NCBI GenBank assembly: GCA_028284005.1
Contig: JANQSO010000007.1
Location: 62,001-126,000 of the forward strand
Reading direction: 5' to 3'
Length of the DNA: 64,000 nucleotides
From: Flavobacteriaceae bacterium
GTDB taxonomy: Bacteria > Bacteroidota > Bacteroidia > Flavobacteriales > Flavobacteriaceae
Positions 8,016 to 17,718 of this stretch are shown here, one piece after another. Numbering within the stretch: the first letter of the stretch is position 1; the number at the start of each line of letters is the position of its first letter. The notes under the pieces are model-generated. The model was not told the origin of the DNA, did no database searches, and saw nothing but the letters and a program-made list of their open reading frames with translations. The translations under genes were made by a program, and so were the position numbers.

Positions 8016-10979
8016 ATGAAAAAAATCACAAGTATTCTCTTACTTCTATTTTGTACCGGGCTTGTCATGGGACAGGATTATTTTCCTAAGAACGATGGTG
8101 TAAAAGAGAAAAACAATAATTATACTGCTTTTACAAATGCAGTGTTGTATGTCACACCATCCCAGGTGATCAGGAAAGGTACCCTATTGATACAGAATGG
8201 AAAGGTAATCGCAGCCGGAAGATCTGTGAATATTCCACAAAATGCGATCGTAATCGATTTAGAAGGAAAACATATCTATCCCTCCTTTATTGATCCCTAT
8301 ACCGGATTTGGAATAGAAAAACCGGAGCGTGTAAAAGGCCAGGGACGTTCTCCCCAATACGAGACCAAACGTAAAGGGTTTTACTGGAATGACCATATCA
8401 TGCCCGAAAATAAAGGAATAAGTAAATTCAAGTATGACAAAAAAACTGCCAGTGAATACCGTAAAGCCGGGTTTGGTGTCCTAAACACTCATATTATGGA
8501 TGGGATCGCACGAGGTACCGGAGTGTTGGTAGCCTTAAATGATGAAGGAGGTGACGCCAACAGGATCATAGAAGATGCATCCGGGCAATATTTTTCATTT
8601 TCAAAAAGTGTTACCAGTCGCCAGTCATATCCCAGTTCTTTGATGGGTGCAATGGCATTATTGCGTCAAATGTATTATGATGCAGATTGGTATGCTAAAG
8701 GAAATGTAACCACCAAAGATCGTTCTTTAGAGGCATTGATAGAAAACCGGAGCCTTACTTCTTTCATTGAAGCAGGTAATAAAGGGAATGACCTGAGAGC
8801 TGATAAAATTGGTGACCTGTTCAATATTAATTATGTAATTGTGGGAGGTGGTGATGAATATGAAATGGTCGATAAAATTAAGGCCACAAATGCAAGATAT
8901 ATCATTCCTATTAATTTTCCGGAAGCTTTTGATGTAAGTGACCCCTATGCAGCTAATTATATTTCGTTAGAAGATATGCGCGCCTGGAACCAGGAACCCA
9001 TGAACCCGAAAGTACTTGCTGATAATGGAATTACCTTTTCGCTAACTACATATGACTTAAAAAAGCCTTCAGAATTCAAAGGAAAGCTAATGAAGGCGAT
9101 CACCTATGGTTTGGATAAGACCAAAGCTTTGGAAGCTTTAACTATTGTTCCAGCACAACTATTGGGTGAAAGTGATAAGATAGGATCATTACAGTCCGGA
9201 CGCTACGCTAATTTTTTAATTACTTCCGGAGCTATTTTCGATAAGGGGACAGTTCTTTATGAAAACTGGGTACAGGGAGAAAAAAATATAATCAACGATA
9301 AGGACCAGAAAGATATTCGAGGAAGCTATACCCTTTCAGGCGGTGGGAAAAATTACAACATGACGATATCCGGTGAAACGGCAAAACCAAAAATAGAAAT
9401 AAAAGCAGGTGATACAAAGTATCCTGCTAAGATCGACTATCAGAAAAATTGGGTAACGCTTTCTTTTACTGATGAAGCCACTAAGGGTGTATATCAGTCT
9501 ACAGCTATAGTTCCAAAAGACGGAAATACCTTTTCAGGGAAAATGATTCTGCCAAACGGATCAGAAAGTAGTTTTACCGCGACAAGAAAAGGAGATGCTC
9601 CCTTTAAAGAAGGTGAAAAGAAAGAAGACACAGAAGATAAAGAGCCCGAAATTGTCCCTGTAACCTATCCTAATATTGGTTATGGTTTTAGTGCTAAACC
9701 GCGCCAGCAAGATATGTTGTTTAAAAATGCAACTGTTTGGACCAGTGAAGATGCCGGCATATTAAATAATACAGATGTACTTATTAAAAACGGAAAGATC
9801 TCAAAAATTGGGAAGAACCTTTCTCCCGGTGGGGTTAAAGTTATAGATGCTACAGGAAAGCACCTCACAGCAGGAATTGTCGATGAGCACTCACATATTG
9901 CAGCTTTGTCAATTAACGAAAGCGGGCACAATTCTTCAGCAGAAGTAAGTATAGAAGATGTGGTAGACCCTGAGGATATAAACATCTACAGGAACCTTGC
10001 CGGAGGTGTAACTTCCATCCAGATCTTACACGGTTCGGCGAATCCAATTGGTGGGCGTTCCGCTATTATAAAACTAAAATGGGGAGAAGAAGCGGATAAC
10101 CTGGTCTATGAAAACACCCCTAAGTTCATCAAATTTGCATTAGGAGAAAATGTCAAACAATCCAACTGGCAAAGTTTTTCCCGTTTTCCACAGACGCGTA
10201 TGGGTGTTGAGCAGGTATTTGTTAACTACTTTAACCGGGCAAGAGAATACGATACAAAAAAGAAAAGCGGACAACCCTATCGGTATGATGAAGAAATGGA
10301 AGTCCTGGCCGAAATCCTAAATGGAGAACGTTTTATTAGTTGTCACTCATACGTTCAAAGTGAGATCAATATGTTAATGAAAGTAGCTGAACGCTTTAAC
10401 TTTCGTATAAATACATTCACACATATCCTGGAAGGTTACAAAGTAGCAGATAAAATGAAAACTCATGGTGCGGGAGGCTCTACCTTTAGTGATTGGTGGG
10501 CCTATAAGTATGAAGTAAACGACGCTATCCCGTATAATGCTGCCATAATGAGTGACCAGGGCGTCGTTGTTGCTATAAATAGTGATGATGCTGAGATGTC
10601 CCGAAGGTTAAACCAAGAAGCTGCAAAGGGTGTTAAATATGGTGGAATGACCGAAGAAGAAGCCTGGAAAATGGTGACCATCAATCCTGCAAAATTGCTT
10701 CATCTGGACAACCGGGTAGGAAGTATAAAAGAAGGAAAGGATGCAGATCTGGTATTGTGGACAGGCCATCCGCTTTCGGTATATACAAAAGCTGAAAAGA
10801 CCATTATTGAAGGAAAAGTATATTTCGATATTCAACAAGACAAGGTTAAACGTGAAGCTATTAAGACAGAGCGAAACAAACTCATGAAAATGATGTTACG
10901 CGAAAAGGAAGGTGGCGGAAAAACACGCCCGCCTAAAAAGGAGGATAAGATTCATTTTCATTGTGAAACCATAAACTAA
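8016..10979 (+). CDS. Secreted tandem amidohydrolase, active C-terminal domain
   Basis: This 987-residue protein has a signal peptide (cleavage after about residue 19, VMG-QD) and two amidohydrolase-like halves. The C-terminal half keeps the metal site: DEHSHI with His625 and His627, His777 (SCHSY), His803 (FTHILEG) and Asp857 (NSDD). The N-terminal half has the matching fold boundaries (NAVLYVTPSQVIRKGTL, then YPSFIDPYTG) but Asp-Pro-Tyr replaces the HxH, so it is probably inactive. It should be periplasmic and may act on peptides or cyclic amides, like other secreted imidazolonepropionase-like enzymes. Another amidohydrolase gene follows after 11 bases. The substrate is unknown. Confidence 0.88.
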   Translation: MKKITSILLLLFCTGLVMGQDYFPKNDGVKEKNNNYTAFTNAVLYVTPSQVIRKGTLLIQNGKVIAAGRSVNIPQNAIVIDLEGKHIYPSFIDPYTGFGIEKPERVKGQGRSPQYETKRKGFYWNDHIMPENKGISKFKYDKKTASEYRKAGFGVLNTHIMDGIARGTGVLVALNDEGGDANRIIEDASGQYFSFSKSVTSRQSYPSSLMGAMALLRQMYYDADWYAKGNVTTKDRSLEALIENRSLTSFIEAGNKGNDLRADKIGDLFNINYVIVGGGDEYEMVDKIKATNARYIIPINFPEAFDVSDPYAANYISLEDMRAWNQEPMNPKVLADNGITFSLTTYDLKKPSEFKGKLMKAITYGLDKTKALEALTIVPAQLLGESDKIGSLQSGRYANFLITSGAIFDKGTVLYENWVQGEKNIINDKDQKDIRGSYTLSGGGKNYNMTISGETAKPKIEIKAGDTKYPAKIDYQKNWVTLSFTDEATKGVYQSTAIVPKDGNTFSGKMILPNGSESSFTATRKGDAPFKEGEKKEDTEDKEPEIVPVTYPNIGYGFSAKPRQQDMLFKNATVWTSEDAGILNNTDVLIKNGKISKIGKNLSPGGVKVIDATGKHLTAGIVDEHSHIAALSINESGHNSSAEVSIEDVVDPEDINIYRNLAGGVTSIQILHGSANPIGGRSAIIKLKWGEEADNLVYENTPKFIKFALGENVKQSNWQSFSRFPQTRMGVEQVFVNYFNRAREYDTKKKSGQPYRYDEEMEVLAEILNGERFISCHSYVQSEINMLMKVAERFNFRINTFTHILEGYKVADKMKTHGAGGSTFSDWWAYKYEVNDAIPYNAAIMSDQGVVVAINSDDAEMSRRLNQEAAKGVKYGGMTEEEAWKMVTINPAKLLHLDNRVGSIKEGKDADLVLWTGHPLSVYTKAEKTIIEGKVYFDIQQDKVKREAIKTERNKLMKMMLREKEGGGKTRPPKKEDKIHFHCETIN

Positions 10980-10990
10980 TTCAACTCGTT

Positions 10991-12286
10991 ATGAAGATTC
11001 TAAAAAATATATTACTTGCAACTCTTATAAGTGTTGGATTACATGCATGGGCACAGCAAACTCCCGCACCAACACAATCTGAAACTATTACTATCAAAGG
11101 AGCAACTGCACATTTGGGTAATGGAACAGTCATTGAAAATAGTGTTTTGATATTTTCCGAAGGAAAGCTTACTGCTGTAGGTACAGCTACTATCCCTACA
11201 CAGGGAAAAGTAATTGATGCTACCGGAAAACATATTTATCCCGGATTTATCGCTCCTGTTTCTACTCTTGGAATAGGAGAGGTTGGGGCATTACGCCAAA
11301 CTCGTGATTTTGATGAAATAGGAGATTTTATTCCAAATATACGAAGTCAAATTGCTTATAATGCAGAAAGCAAGGTGATTGAAAGCTTACGGCCTAACGG
11401 AGTATTGCTAGCTCAAGTTACGCCTCAAGGTGGGAGAATCTCAGGAACTTCTTCTATTGTACAATTGGATGCGTGGAACTGGGAAGATGCAACGATAAAA
11501 GCAGATGATGGTATCCACATCAACTGGCCTACCAGTTTTAAGCAAGGTCGCTGGTGGTTGGGTGAAGAAAGAGGCTGGAAACCTAATAAAGATTACGGCA
11601 AACAACTAGAGGAAATAAAAAATTACCTGGCTGCTTCCAAAGCATATGGAAAGAGCACTACCACCTCTCAAAATGAAGGTTTCAATGCCATGCAGGGTTT
11701 GTTTAACGGAACTAAAACCTTATACCTCTATGCCCAAAGAGAAAAAGAGATCATTGATGGAATTACTATTGTAAAAAATGCAGGAATCAACCGTGTTGTG
11801 CTAGTAGGAGGATATGAGGCCCATAAGATCATCCCTTTATTAAAAGAACACAATATAAGTGTTTTGGTAAACAGAGTTCATACTACTCCAAGGGCAGATG
11901 ACGACGATTATGACCTACCTTACAAACTTCCTAAACTGTTGACAGATGGAGGATTGTTAGTAGGACTCAATGCCAAAGGACAAATGGAACGTATGAATAC
12001 CCGTAACCTGGCGTTTTATGCAGGACATTTAGTAGGTCAGGGAATGGAGAGGGAAACCGCTTTACAGCTAATAACTTCAAATACAGCAAAGATACTGGGA
12101 ATTGATACCGATTATGGAACTCTGGAAGTTGGTAAAAGTGCTACCTTGTTCATAAGTAAAGGAGATGCTTTGGATATGCGTAGCAACCAACTTACACATG
12201 CTTTTATCGATGGCCGCGAGATCTCATTAGAAACACACCAAACAGAATTATGGAAACGCTATATGGAAAAATATAGCAGAGAATAA
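10991..12286 (+). CDS. Secreted amidohydrolase-like protein, metal site apparently lost
   Basis: This 431-residue protein has a signal peptide ending near residue 21 (AWA-QQ) and the amidohydrolase layout: the N-terminal beta-sandwich (KGATAHLGNGTVIENSVL), the strand before the first metal site (YPGFIAPVSTLG) and the C-terminal sandwich (LGIDTDYGTLEVGKSATLFI). The HxH expected after GFI is replaced by Ala-Pro-Val, and no clear later histidine ligands are visible. It resembles the degenerate N-terminal half of the preceding protein and is probably cotranscribed with it. It may be a non-catalytic partner. It ends at a strong terminator. Confidence 0.85.
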   Translation: MKILKNILLATLISVGLHAWAQQTPAPTQSETITIKGATAHLGNGTVIENSVLIFSEGKLTAVGTATIPTQGKVIDATGKHIYPGFIAPVSTLGIGEVGALRQTRDFDEIGDFIPNIRSQIAYNAESKVIESLRPNGVLLAQVTPQGGRISGTSSIVQLDAWNWEDATIKADDGIHINWPTSFKQGRWWLGEERGWKPNKDYGKQLEEIKNYLAASKAYGKSTTTSQNEGFNAMQGLFNGTKTLYLYAQREKEIIDGITIVKNAGINRVVLVGGYEAHKIIPLLKEHNISVLVNRVHTTPRADDDDYDLPYKLPKLLTDGGLLVGLNAKGQMERMNTRNLAFYAGHLVGQGMERETALQLITSNTAKILGIDTDYGTLEVGKSATLFISKGDALDMRSNQLTHAFIDGREISLETHQTELWKRYMEKYSRE

Positions 12287-12301
12287 AACAGGTCCTAAAA
12301 T

Positions 12302-12330
12302 AAAAAAGCAGCTCAATGAGCTGCTTTTTT
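12302..12330. terminator. Strong bidirectional terminator
   Basis: A perfect 13-bp inverted repeat (AAAAAAGCAGCTC and its complement) with a three-base loop lies between convergent genes. Its A and T tracts suit both strands. Confidence 0.92.
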
Positions 12331-12350
12331 ATTTGTAAAAGTAATTTGGC

Positions 12351-13262
12351 TTATTTTTTTATCAGTTTCTTAGTAACCGAATTTCCTTCAGAAATAATAC
12401 TAACAAAATACATTCCGCTTGTTAAGGAACTCAAATCAATAGTAATACTTTTGTTTAGAGGTTGTTTTGTTTCAGAAAATAATTGCTTTCCGCTAACATT
12501 ATATAACCTGATCCGGGTTTCACCCTTTAAGAATTGAGATTGGATTTGTATTTTTTCAGAAACAGGATTAGGATACACCTGTAAATCACTAAAATTTGTT
12601 TCGGTAACTCCTAAAACTCCATCTGTTTCAATTTCAAAATCATAGGTTTCAAAATCACACTGGTCCTGTAAAGGGGCCATACGTGCATATATGGTTTGTG
12701 GATTTGCAGTATTTTGATAGGTTTCTGGATCTGCTATCGCATTAGTATCGTTTGTAGCATCTTCTGAAGTAATGTAATACTTAAACTGAAAATTAAATTG
12801 ATCCTGAGGGCCCAAAGCCTGGGATTCATTTACGGTAAGGTCAAAAATAGCACTACCGTCTCCATCTCCTTCATTTATAAATATATCATCCGGTTGCTGG
12901 TCTACAAAAGGGATCAAGGGCACTATCAAGTCTAAAGTTGTAACATCCCACCCTTGTCCGGCAGTACTCTGTAATCTCACAAAAACTATTTGAGGATTAG
13001 CTTCGTTGGTATGTGCTGTAGGATCTGCATATGCGTTGATCCCACTTAATGCATCTCCGGATGTGGGATGATAGGTCACCACAACATTGCTTTGTCCATT
13101 GATGATCTGGGCTTCCCGAATGGTCATATCAAACACCTCAATTTCGTCTCCGGGGTTATTTACATCACATAAGATTATTGGGTCGGGAATTCCTGCCGTA
13201 ACTTGGCCTTTAACAACAAATATTGTAAATACGGCTACTAAAAAAAGTAGTATTCTTTTCAT
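12351..13262 (-). CDS. Secreted protein with a T9SS type A sorting domain
   Basis: This 303-residue protein has a signal peptide (to about residue 19, VKG-QV), two beta-rich repeats of about 90 residues, and a C-terminal T9SS type A sorting domain (about 228-303: VYPNPVSEKIQI, LYNVSGKQL, LTSGMYFVSI, ending KKLIKK). The repeats contain the ADPxxxxNxANPQ..(F/Y)(V/A)R(L/M) pattern also seen in the large T9SS protein near 46-47 kb. The tail directs export through the type IX system and attachment to the cell surface or release. No enzymatic domain is visible, so an adhesin or structural role is a guess. Confidence 0.88.
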   Translation of the reverse strand: MKRILLFLVAVFTIFVVKGQVTAGIPDPIILCDVNNPGDEIEVFDMTIREAQIINGQSNVVVTYHPTSGDALSGINAYADPTAHTNEANPQIVFVRLQSTAGQGWDVTTLDLIVPLIPFVDQQPDDIFINEGDGDGSAIFDLTVNESQALGPQDQFNFQFKYYITSEDATNDTNAIADPETYQNTANPQTIYARMAPLQDQCDFETYDFEIETDGVLGVTETNFSDLQVYPNPVSEKIQIQSQFLKGETRIRLYNVSGKQLFSETKQPLNKSITIDLSSLTSGMYFVSIISEGNSVTKKLIKK

Positions 13263-13309
13263 TGTAATTTTTTTTTTGAAAGATACTAATTATATCTTAA
13301 TCCTCTTGT

Positions 13310-13317
13310 TATCTTTG
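13310..13317 (+). promoter_or_regulatory. Candidate -7 element for the SpoU methyltransferase gene
   Basis: TATCTTTG is a full match to TAnnTTTG and ends four bases before the ATG at 13322, predicting a leaderless transcript. No convincing -33 element was found at the usual spacing. Confidence 0.5.
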
Positions 13318-13321
13318 CCTC

Positions 13322-14128
13322 ATGCACAAAACTATTTCCAGCCTTCAAAACCCCTTGGTGAAGCAGGTAGTACAGCTTTCTGAAAAGGCCCGTGAACGAA
13401 AAAAAAGCGGGTTGTTCATCATTGAGGGACAACGGGAAATACAATTGGCTCTTAAGGGAGGATATATTCTGAAAACAATACTATTTTGTCCGGAGATCAT
13501 TACAGAAAAAGAAATTAGTCATATCAAAGAAGGGGCAAATTCTGAAGCCGAATTTATAGAAATCTCTTTTGAAATCTATCAAAAATTAGCCTATCGCACT
13601 ACAACCGAAGGGATTATTGCCATTACTGAAACAAAAGACCTGTCAATTGAAAATCTGGACTTTAAAACCAAAAATCCTTTGGTACTTGTAGCGGAAGCAC
13701 CGGAAAAACCTGGAAATATTGGTGCGCTGCTTCGTACGGCAGATGCAGCCAAACTTGACGCTGTGATCATTGCCAACCCAAAAACCGATCTATACAATCC
13801 TAATACCATACGTAGCAGTGTGGGTTGTCTGTTTACTAATAGGATAGCCACAGGAAATACTGTTGAGATCATCCGTTTTTTAAAGGAAAACAATATTGCT
13901 ATTTACTGTGCCACCCTGCAAGCCTCCGTTAATTATCACCATTGTAACTTTAGAGAATCCTCTGCAATTATAGTAGGTACTGAAGCTACCGGGCTGTCAC
14001 AGGAATGGTTAGAGAATAGTACACAGAATATTATCATTCCCATGCAGGGAGAAATAGATTCCATGAATGTATCGGTGGCAGCAGGAATCCTTATCTTTGA
14101 GGCCAAAAGACAACGAGATTTTTGCTGA
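13322..14128 (+). CDS. SpoU/TrmH-family RNA 2'-O-methyltransferase
   Basis: This 268-residue protein has the N-terminal substrate-binding domain (SLQNPLVKQVVQLSEKARERKKSG) and the SPOUT methyltransferase domain. The three SpoU motifs are visible: KPGNIGALLRTADA near residue 128, IIVGTEATGLSQEW near 215 and IPMQGEIDSMNVSVAAGIL near 239. These form the trefoil-knot S-adenosylmethionine site and include the catalytic arginine. It methylates a ribose in rRNA or tRNA, but the target is not determinable here. The Ste24 gene starts four bases after its stop. Confidence 0.92.
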   Translation: MHKTISSLQNPLVKQVVQLSEKARERKKSGLFIIEGQREIQLALKGGYILKTILFCPEIITEKEISHIKEGANSEAEFIEISFEIYQKLAYRTTTEGIIAITETKDLSIENLDFKTKNPLVLVAEAPEKPGNIGALLRTADAAKLDAVIIANPKTDLYNPNTIRSSVGCLFTNRIATGNTVEIIRFLKENNIAIYCATLQASVNYHHCNFRESSAIIVGTEATGLSQEWLENSTQNIIIPMQGEIDSMNVSVAAGILIFEAKRQRDFC

Positions 14129-14132
14129 AACT

Positions 14133-15374
14133 ATGACCTCACAAGCCCTTTTTTACACCATTATTGGTATTTTACTTTTAAACTTTATTGTAGATAAAAT
14201 ACTCGATTACCTTAATGCACAGCATTTTAACGATCCTGTACCCGCTGAATTGGAAGATGTGTATGACAGGTCAGAGTATCAAAAATCACAATCTTATAAA
14301 AAAGAGAATTACCGTTTTGGCTTACTTACGTCAACTACCTCTTTGGTCGCAACTTTGGCATTTTTCTTTTTAGATGGATTTGCCTGGGTAGACGGATGGG
14401 TGCGTTCTTTTAGTGATAATACTATTGTAATTGCCCTGATATTTTTTGGAAGTATTCTATTGGCAAGTGATATTTTGAGTACACCTTTTAGTTATTACCA
14501 CACATTTGTGATCGAAGAAAAGTTTGGATTCAATAAGACCACCCGAAAAACATTCTTTTTGGATAAACTGAAAGGCTGGGCAATGATGGCAATTGTTGGA
14601 GGGTTATTACTGGCTGCTATTGTTTGGTTTTACGAGTCTACAGGAAGTGATTTTTGGTTATACGCCTGGGGAGTGGTAACGGTTTTTGCCGTATTTATGA
14701 ATTTGTTTTACGCAAGGCTCATTGTACCTATTTTCAATAAACAAACTCCTTTGGAAGCTGGCGAACTTAGGTCGAAAATTGAAACCTACGCTAACAAGGT
14801 AGGTTTTACTTTAGATAAGATCTTTGTGATCGACGGGTCTAAACGCAGTACCAAAGCTAATGCCTATTTTTCAGGCTTCGGAAGTGAAAAAAGAGTCACC
14901 TTGTATGATACGCTCATCAACGACCTGGAAGAAGAAGAAATTGTTGCGGTTTTGGCCCACGAAGTAGGGCACTATAAAAAGAATCATATCATTATCAATC
15001 TTGTCGCTTCAGTACTTACTACCGGATTTACTTTTTGGCTGCTTTCCCTTTTGGTTGGGAATCCTTTACTTTCTGAAGCACTAAGTGTATCCCAGCCTTC
15101 ATTCCATATAGGATTGATCGCTTTTGGGGTTTTGTATACGCCTATTTCTGAAATTACCGGTTTGATCATGAACTATCTTTCTCGAAAGTTTGAATATCAG
15201 GCAGACAATTATGCCAAAACTACATTCCGGGGAGAGCCTTTAATCTCCGGATTGAAAAAACTCTCCAAAAATAGCCTGAGCAATCTTACACCTCATCCGG
15301 CCTATGTGTTTGCTCATTACTCCCACCCTACCTTGTTACAACGTTTTCAAAATCTAAAGGATACTGCCAAATAA
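14133..15374 (+). CDS. M48 family metallopeptidase, Ste24-type
   Basis: The ATG at 14133 gives a 413-residue protein; an earlier in-frame ATG at 14067 lies inside the methyltransferase gene and is unlikely. The protein has several membrane segments and the zinc motif His276-Glu-Val-Gly-His280 (AHEVGHYKKNH), with the third ligand expected in FEYQADNYA near residue 356. It follows the CAAX prenyl protease 1 (Ste24) layout throughout. In bacteria such proteases are thought to act in membrane protein quality control, since prenylated substrates are absent. It begins four bases after the SpoU gene, so the two are cotranscribed. Confidence 0.92.
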   Translation: MTSQALFYTIIGILLLNFIVDKILDYLNAQHFNDPVPAELEDVYDRSEYQKSQSYKKENYRFGLLTSTTSLVATLAFFFLDGFAWVDGWVRSFSDNTIVIALIFFGSILLASDILSTPFSYYHTFVIEEKFGFNKTTRKTFFLDKLKGWAMMAIVGGLLLAAIVWFYESTGSDFWLYAWGVVTVFAVFMNLFYARLIVPIFNKQTPLEAGELRSKIETYANKVGFTLDKIFVIDGSKRSTKANAYFSGFGSEKRVTLYDTLINDLEEEEIVAVLAHEVGHYKKNHIIINLVASVLTTGFTFWLLSLLVGNPLLSEALSVSQPSFHIGLIAFGVLYTPISEITGLIMNYLSRKFEYQADNYAKTTFRGEPLISGLKKLSKNSLSNLTPHPAYVFAHYSHPTLLQRFQNLKDTAK

Positions 15375-15376
15375 CA

Positions 15377-15520
15377 TCATTTCTTCAGAATATAGTGCCA
15401 GATACTCACACAAAATAAAATTCCGGTAATTACTGCCAATTTAGCACTTTCCCAAAGGGCATAAAATTTGTTGTTAGTTCCAAAGGTTAATTGTATTTTA
15501 GATTTATGACAGAAGAGGTT
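15377..15520 (-). pseudogene. Possible remnant or unusually started small membrane peptide
   Basis: Between the Ste24 and SpoT genes the minus strand is open for 47 codons and ends in a TGA at 15377-15379. The last 30 codons read like a natural small membrane protein: KFYALWESAKLAVITGIL, a hydrophobic stretch to SIWHYILKK. No ATG or GTG start precedes it; an in-frame TTG would give only 20 residues. The 5' end overlaps the spoT start. It is either a decayed gene, a peptide with a rare start, or chance. Confidence 0.3.
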
Positions 15521-17713
15521 CTAGAAGCAGAAAAAAAGGAACTTGCCAAGCAATACAAGGAGTTACTGAAGGTTAGCTACCGTACACTTTCCACAAAAGA
15601 CAAAAAGCTGATCCGTAGTGCTTTCGATGTATCGGTGGATGCACATAAAGAGCAACGCCGTAAATCTGGTGAGGCTTACGTGTTCCATCCTATTGCCGTT
15701 GCCAAAATAGTGGCTTCGGAAATTGGTTTGGACGCGACCTCTATTGCTGCTGCACTACTGCATGATGTGGTAGAAGACACTTCCTATACACTTGCCGATA
15801 TTGAACAGATGTTTGGAGAAACCGTTGCACGTATTGTGGATGGATTAACCAAGATCTCCAATATTCCATATGAAAAGGACGTCTCGTTACAGGCTGAGAA
15901 CTTCAGGAAAATGCTATTGACACTTAATGAAGACATTCGTGTGATCATCATTAAGATCGCTGACCGTTTGCACAATATGCAAACTATGGAATCAATGCCG
16001 GCTCATAAGCAAGTAAAAATTGCTTCGGAAACCTTGTATATCTATGCGCCTATGGCACATAGGATAGGTTTGTACAATATCAAGACCGAACTTGAAGACC
16101 TGGGCTTAAAATATACGGAGCCCGAAGTATACGAGGATATATTGAGTAAGATCAAAGAAAGTAAAGAGGAACAGGACAAATACATTAAGACCTTTTCAAA
16201 AATAATAGAGGATTCACTAAATGCCGAAAAATTGGATTATGTTGTTAAAGGACGCCCAAAATCCATCTTTTCCATTCGAAGAAAAATGCTCGCTCAAAAT
16301 GTTAGCTTTGATGAAGTATACGATAAGTTCGCAGTACGAATTATATACAAAAGCGACAATCCGGAAAGTGAAAAATTTATTGCCTGGAAAATTTATTCGA
16401 TCGTAACAGACCATTTTCGACCTAATCCAATTAGGCTTAGGGATTGGATATCATCACCAAAATCTACCGGCTATGAAGCACTCCACATTACGGTTATGGG
16501 GCCCAAAGGACGTTGGGTAGAAGTACAAATTAGGAGTGAGCGAATGAACGAAATAGCCGAAAAGGGATATGCTGCACACTACAAATATAAAAACAAGGAA
16601 AAAGAAGATGGCGGTTTAGACGACTGGTTAAATAAATTACAGGTCACTCTTGAGAATGCAGAAAGCAACGCGGTTGATTTTGTGGAAGAGTTTAAACTCA
16701 ACCTGTATGCCAAAGAGATCTTTGTTTTTTCTCCTAAAGGAGACCTGTATTCCCTTCCCAAAGGTTCTACAGCTTTAGATTTTGCATTTCATATTCACAC
16801 CGAAGTTGGTTTGCACACCCGAGGTTCAAAAGTAAATGGCAAACTGGTTCCTTTAAGTCATGAACTAAAAAGTGGAGACCAGGTAGAGATCATCACTTCA
16901 GAAAAAGCAAACCCTTCCGCTAGCTGGCTCGATTATGCAACTACGGGCCGTGCCCGATCAAAGATCAAATCTTCACTTAAAGAAGAACAAAAACAGATAG
17001 CGAATGAAGGAAAAGTAATTCTGGCGAGGAAGCTTAAATCACTAAAGATCACACTGGATGAAAAGACCGTTAACCAACTGGTCGTTTATTTTAAACTAAA
17101 AACAAGTCTGGATCTGTTCTATCGTGTTGGTGCAGGAATCATCGATAATTCTATGTTAAAGGATTTTGCCGCATCCCGAAGTAATGCTCTTGTAAGTTTC
17201 TTTAAGAACAGGATCAGAAAACCGGGAACTCCGGAAGATGTAAATAAAGACGAGATCACACATAAATATGATCAATTGGTATTCGGTAAAGAGGATGAAA
17301 AACTGGATTATAAAATGGCTAATTGTTGTAATCCTATCCCCGGAGATGATGTCTTTGGCTTTGTAACCGTAAACGAAGGGATCAAAGTACATAAAAAGAA
17401 TTGTCCCAATGCCTTACAGCTTCGTAGCAATTATAGTTACCGGATCATGCCTGCCAAATGGATAGATTCTACGCAAAGCGATTTTAAAGCAGAATTGTCC
17501 ATCACCGGGATCGATACCATTGGTTTGGTGAATGAAGTAACCAAAGTTATCTCCGGTAACCTCCATATTAATATGAAAAGTGTTCATTTTGATAGTGATG
17601 ATGGAGTTTTTACCGGGAAAATTGTCGTTGTCGTAAAAAATAAGGCAATTCTTGATAACCTGGTGAAAAACATTAAAAAAATAAACGGAATTGATAAAGT
17701 TACACGGTCATAA
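15506..17713 (+). CDS. spoT: Bifunctional (p)ppGpp synthetase/hydrolase RelA/SpoT
   Basis: The ATG at 15506 (MTEEVLEAEKKEL) gives 735 residues, the usual length; an ATG five codons upstream is possible. The order is HD hydrolase domain (VFHPIAVAKIV, His86-Asp87 in ALLHDVVEDT), RelA/SpoT synthetase domain (YDKFAVRIIY, LRDWISSPKSTGYEALH), TGS domain (IFVFSPKGDLYSLPKGSTALDFAFHIH) and a C-terminal ACT domain. With the HD pair intact it should both make and degrade the alarmone (p)ppGpp, controlling the stringent response. A Fur-family gene follows closely downstream. Confidence 0.95.
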   Translation: MTEEVLEAEKKELAKQYKELLKVSYRTLSTKDKKLIRSAFDVSVDAHKEQRRKSGEAYVFHPIAVAKIVASEIGLDATSIAAALLHDVVEDTSYTLADIEQMFGETVARIVDGLTKISNIPYEKDVSLQAENFRKMLLTLNEDIRVIIIKIADRLHNMQTMESMPAHKQVKIASETLYIYAPMAHRIGLYNIKTELEDLGLKYTEPEVYEDILSKIKESKEEQDKYIKTFSKIIEDSLNAEKLDYVVKGRPKSIFSIRRKMLAQNVSFDEVYDKFAVRIIYKSDNPESEKFIAWKIYSIVTDHFRPNPIRLRDWISSPKSTGYEALHITVMGPKGRWVEVQIRSERMNEIAEKGYAAHYKYKNKEKEDGGLDDWLNKLQVTLENAESNAVDFVEEFKLNLYAKEIFVFSPKGDLYSLPKGSTALDFAFHIHTEVGLHTRGSKVNGKLVPLSHELKSGDQVEIITSEKANPSASWLDYATTGRARSKIKSSLKEEQKQIANEGKVILARKLKSLKITLDEKTVNQLVVYFKLKTSLDLFYRVGAGIIDNSMLKDFAASRSNALVSFFKNRIRKPGTPEDVNKDEITHKYDQLVFGKEDEKLDYKMANCCNPIPGDDVFGFVTVNEGIKVHKKNCPNALQLRSNYSYRIMPAKWIDSTQSDFKAELSITGIDTIGLVNEVTKVISGNLHINMKSVHFDSDDGVFTGKIVVVVKNKAILDNLVKNIKKINGIDKVTRS

Positions 17714-17718
17714 TTGAG

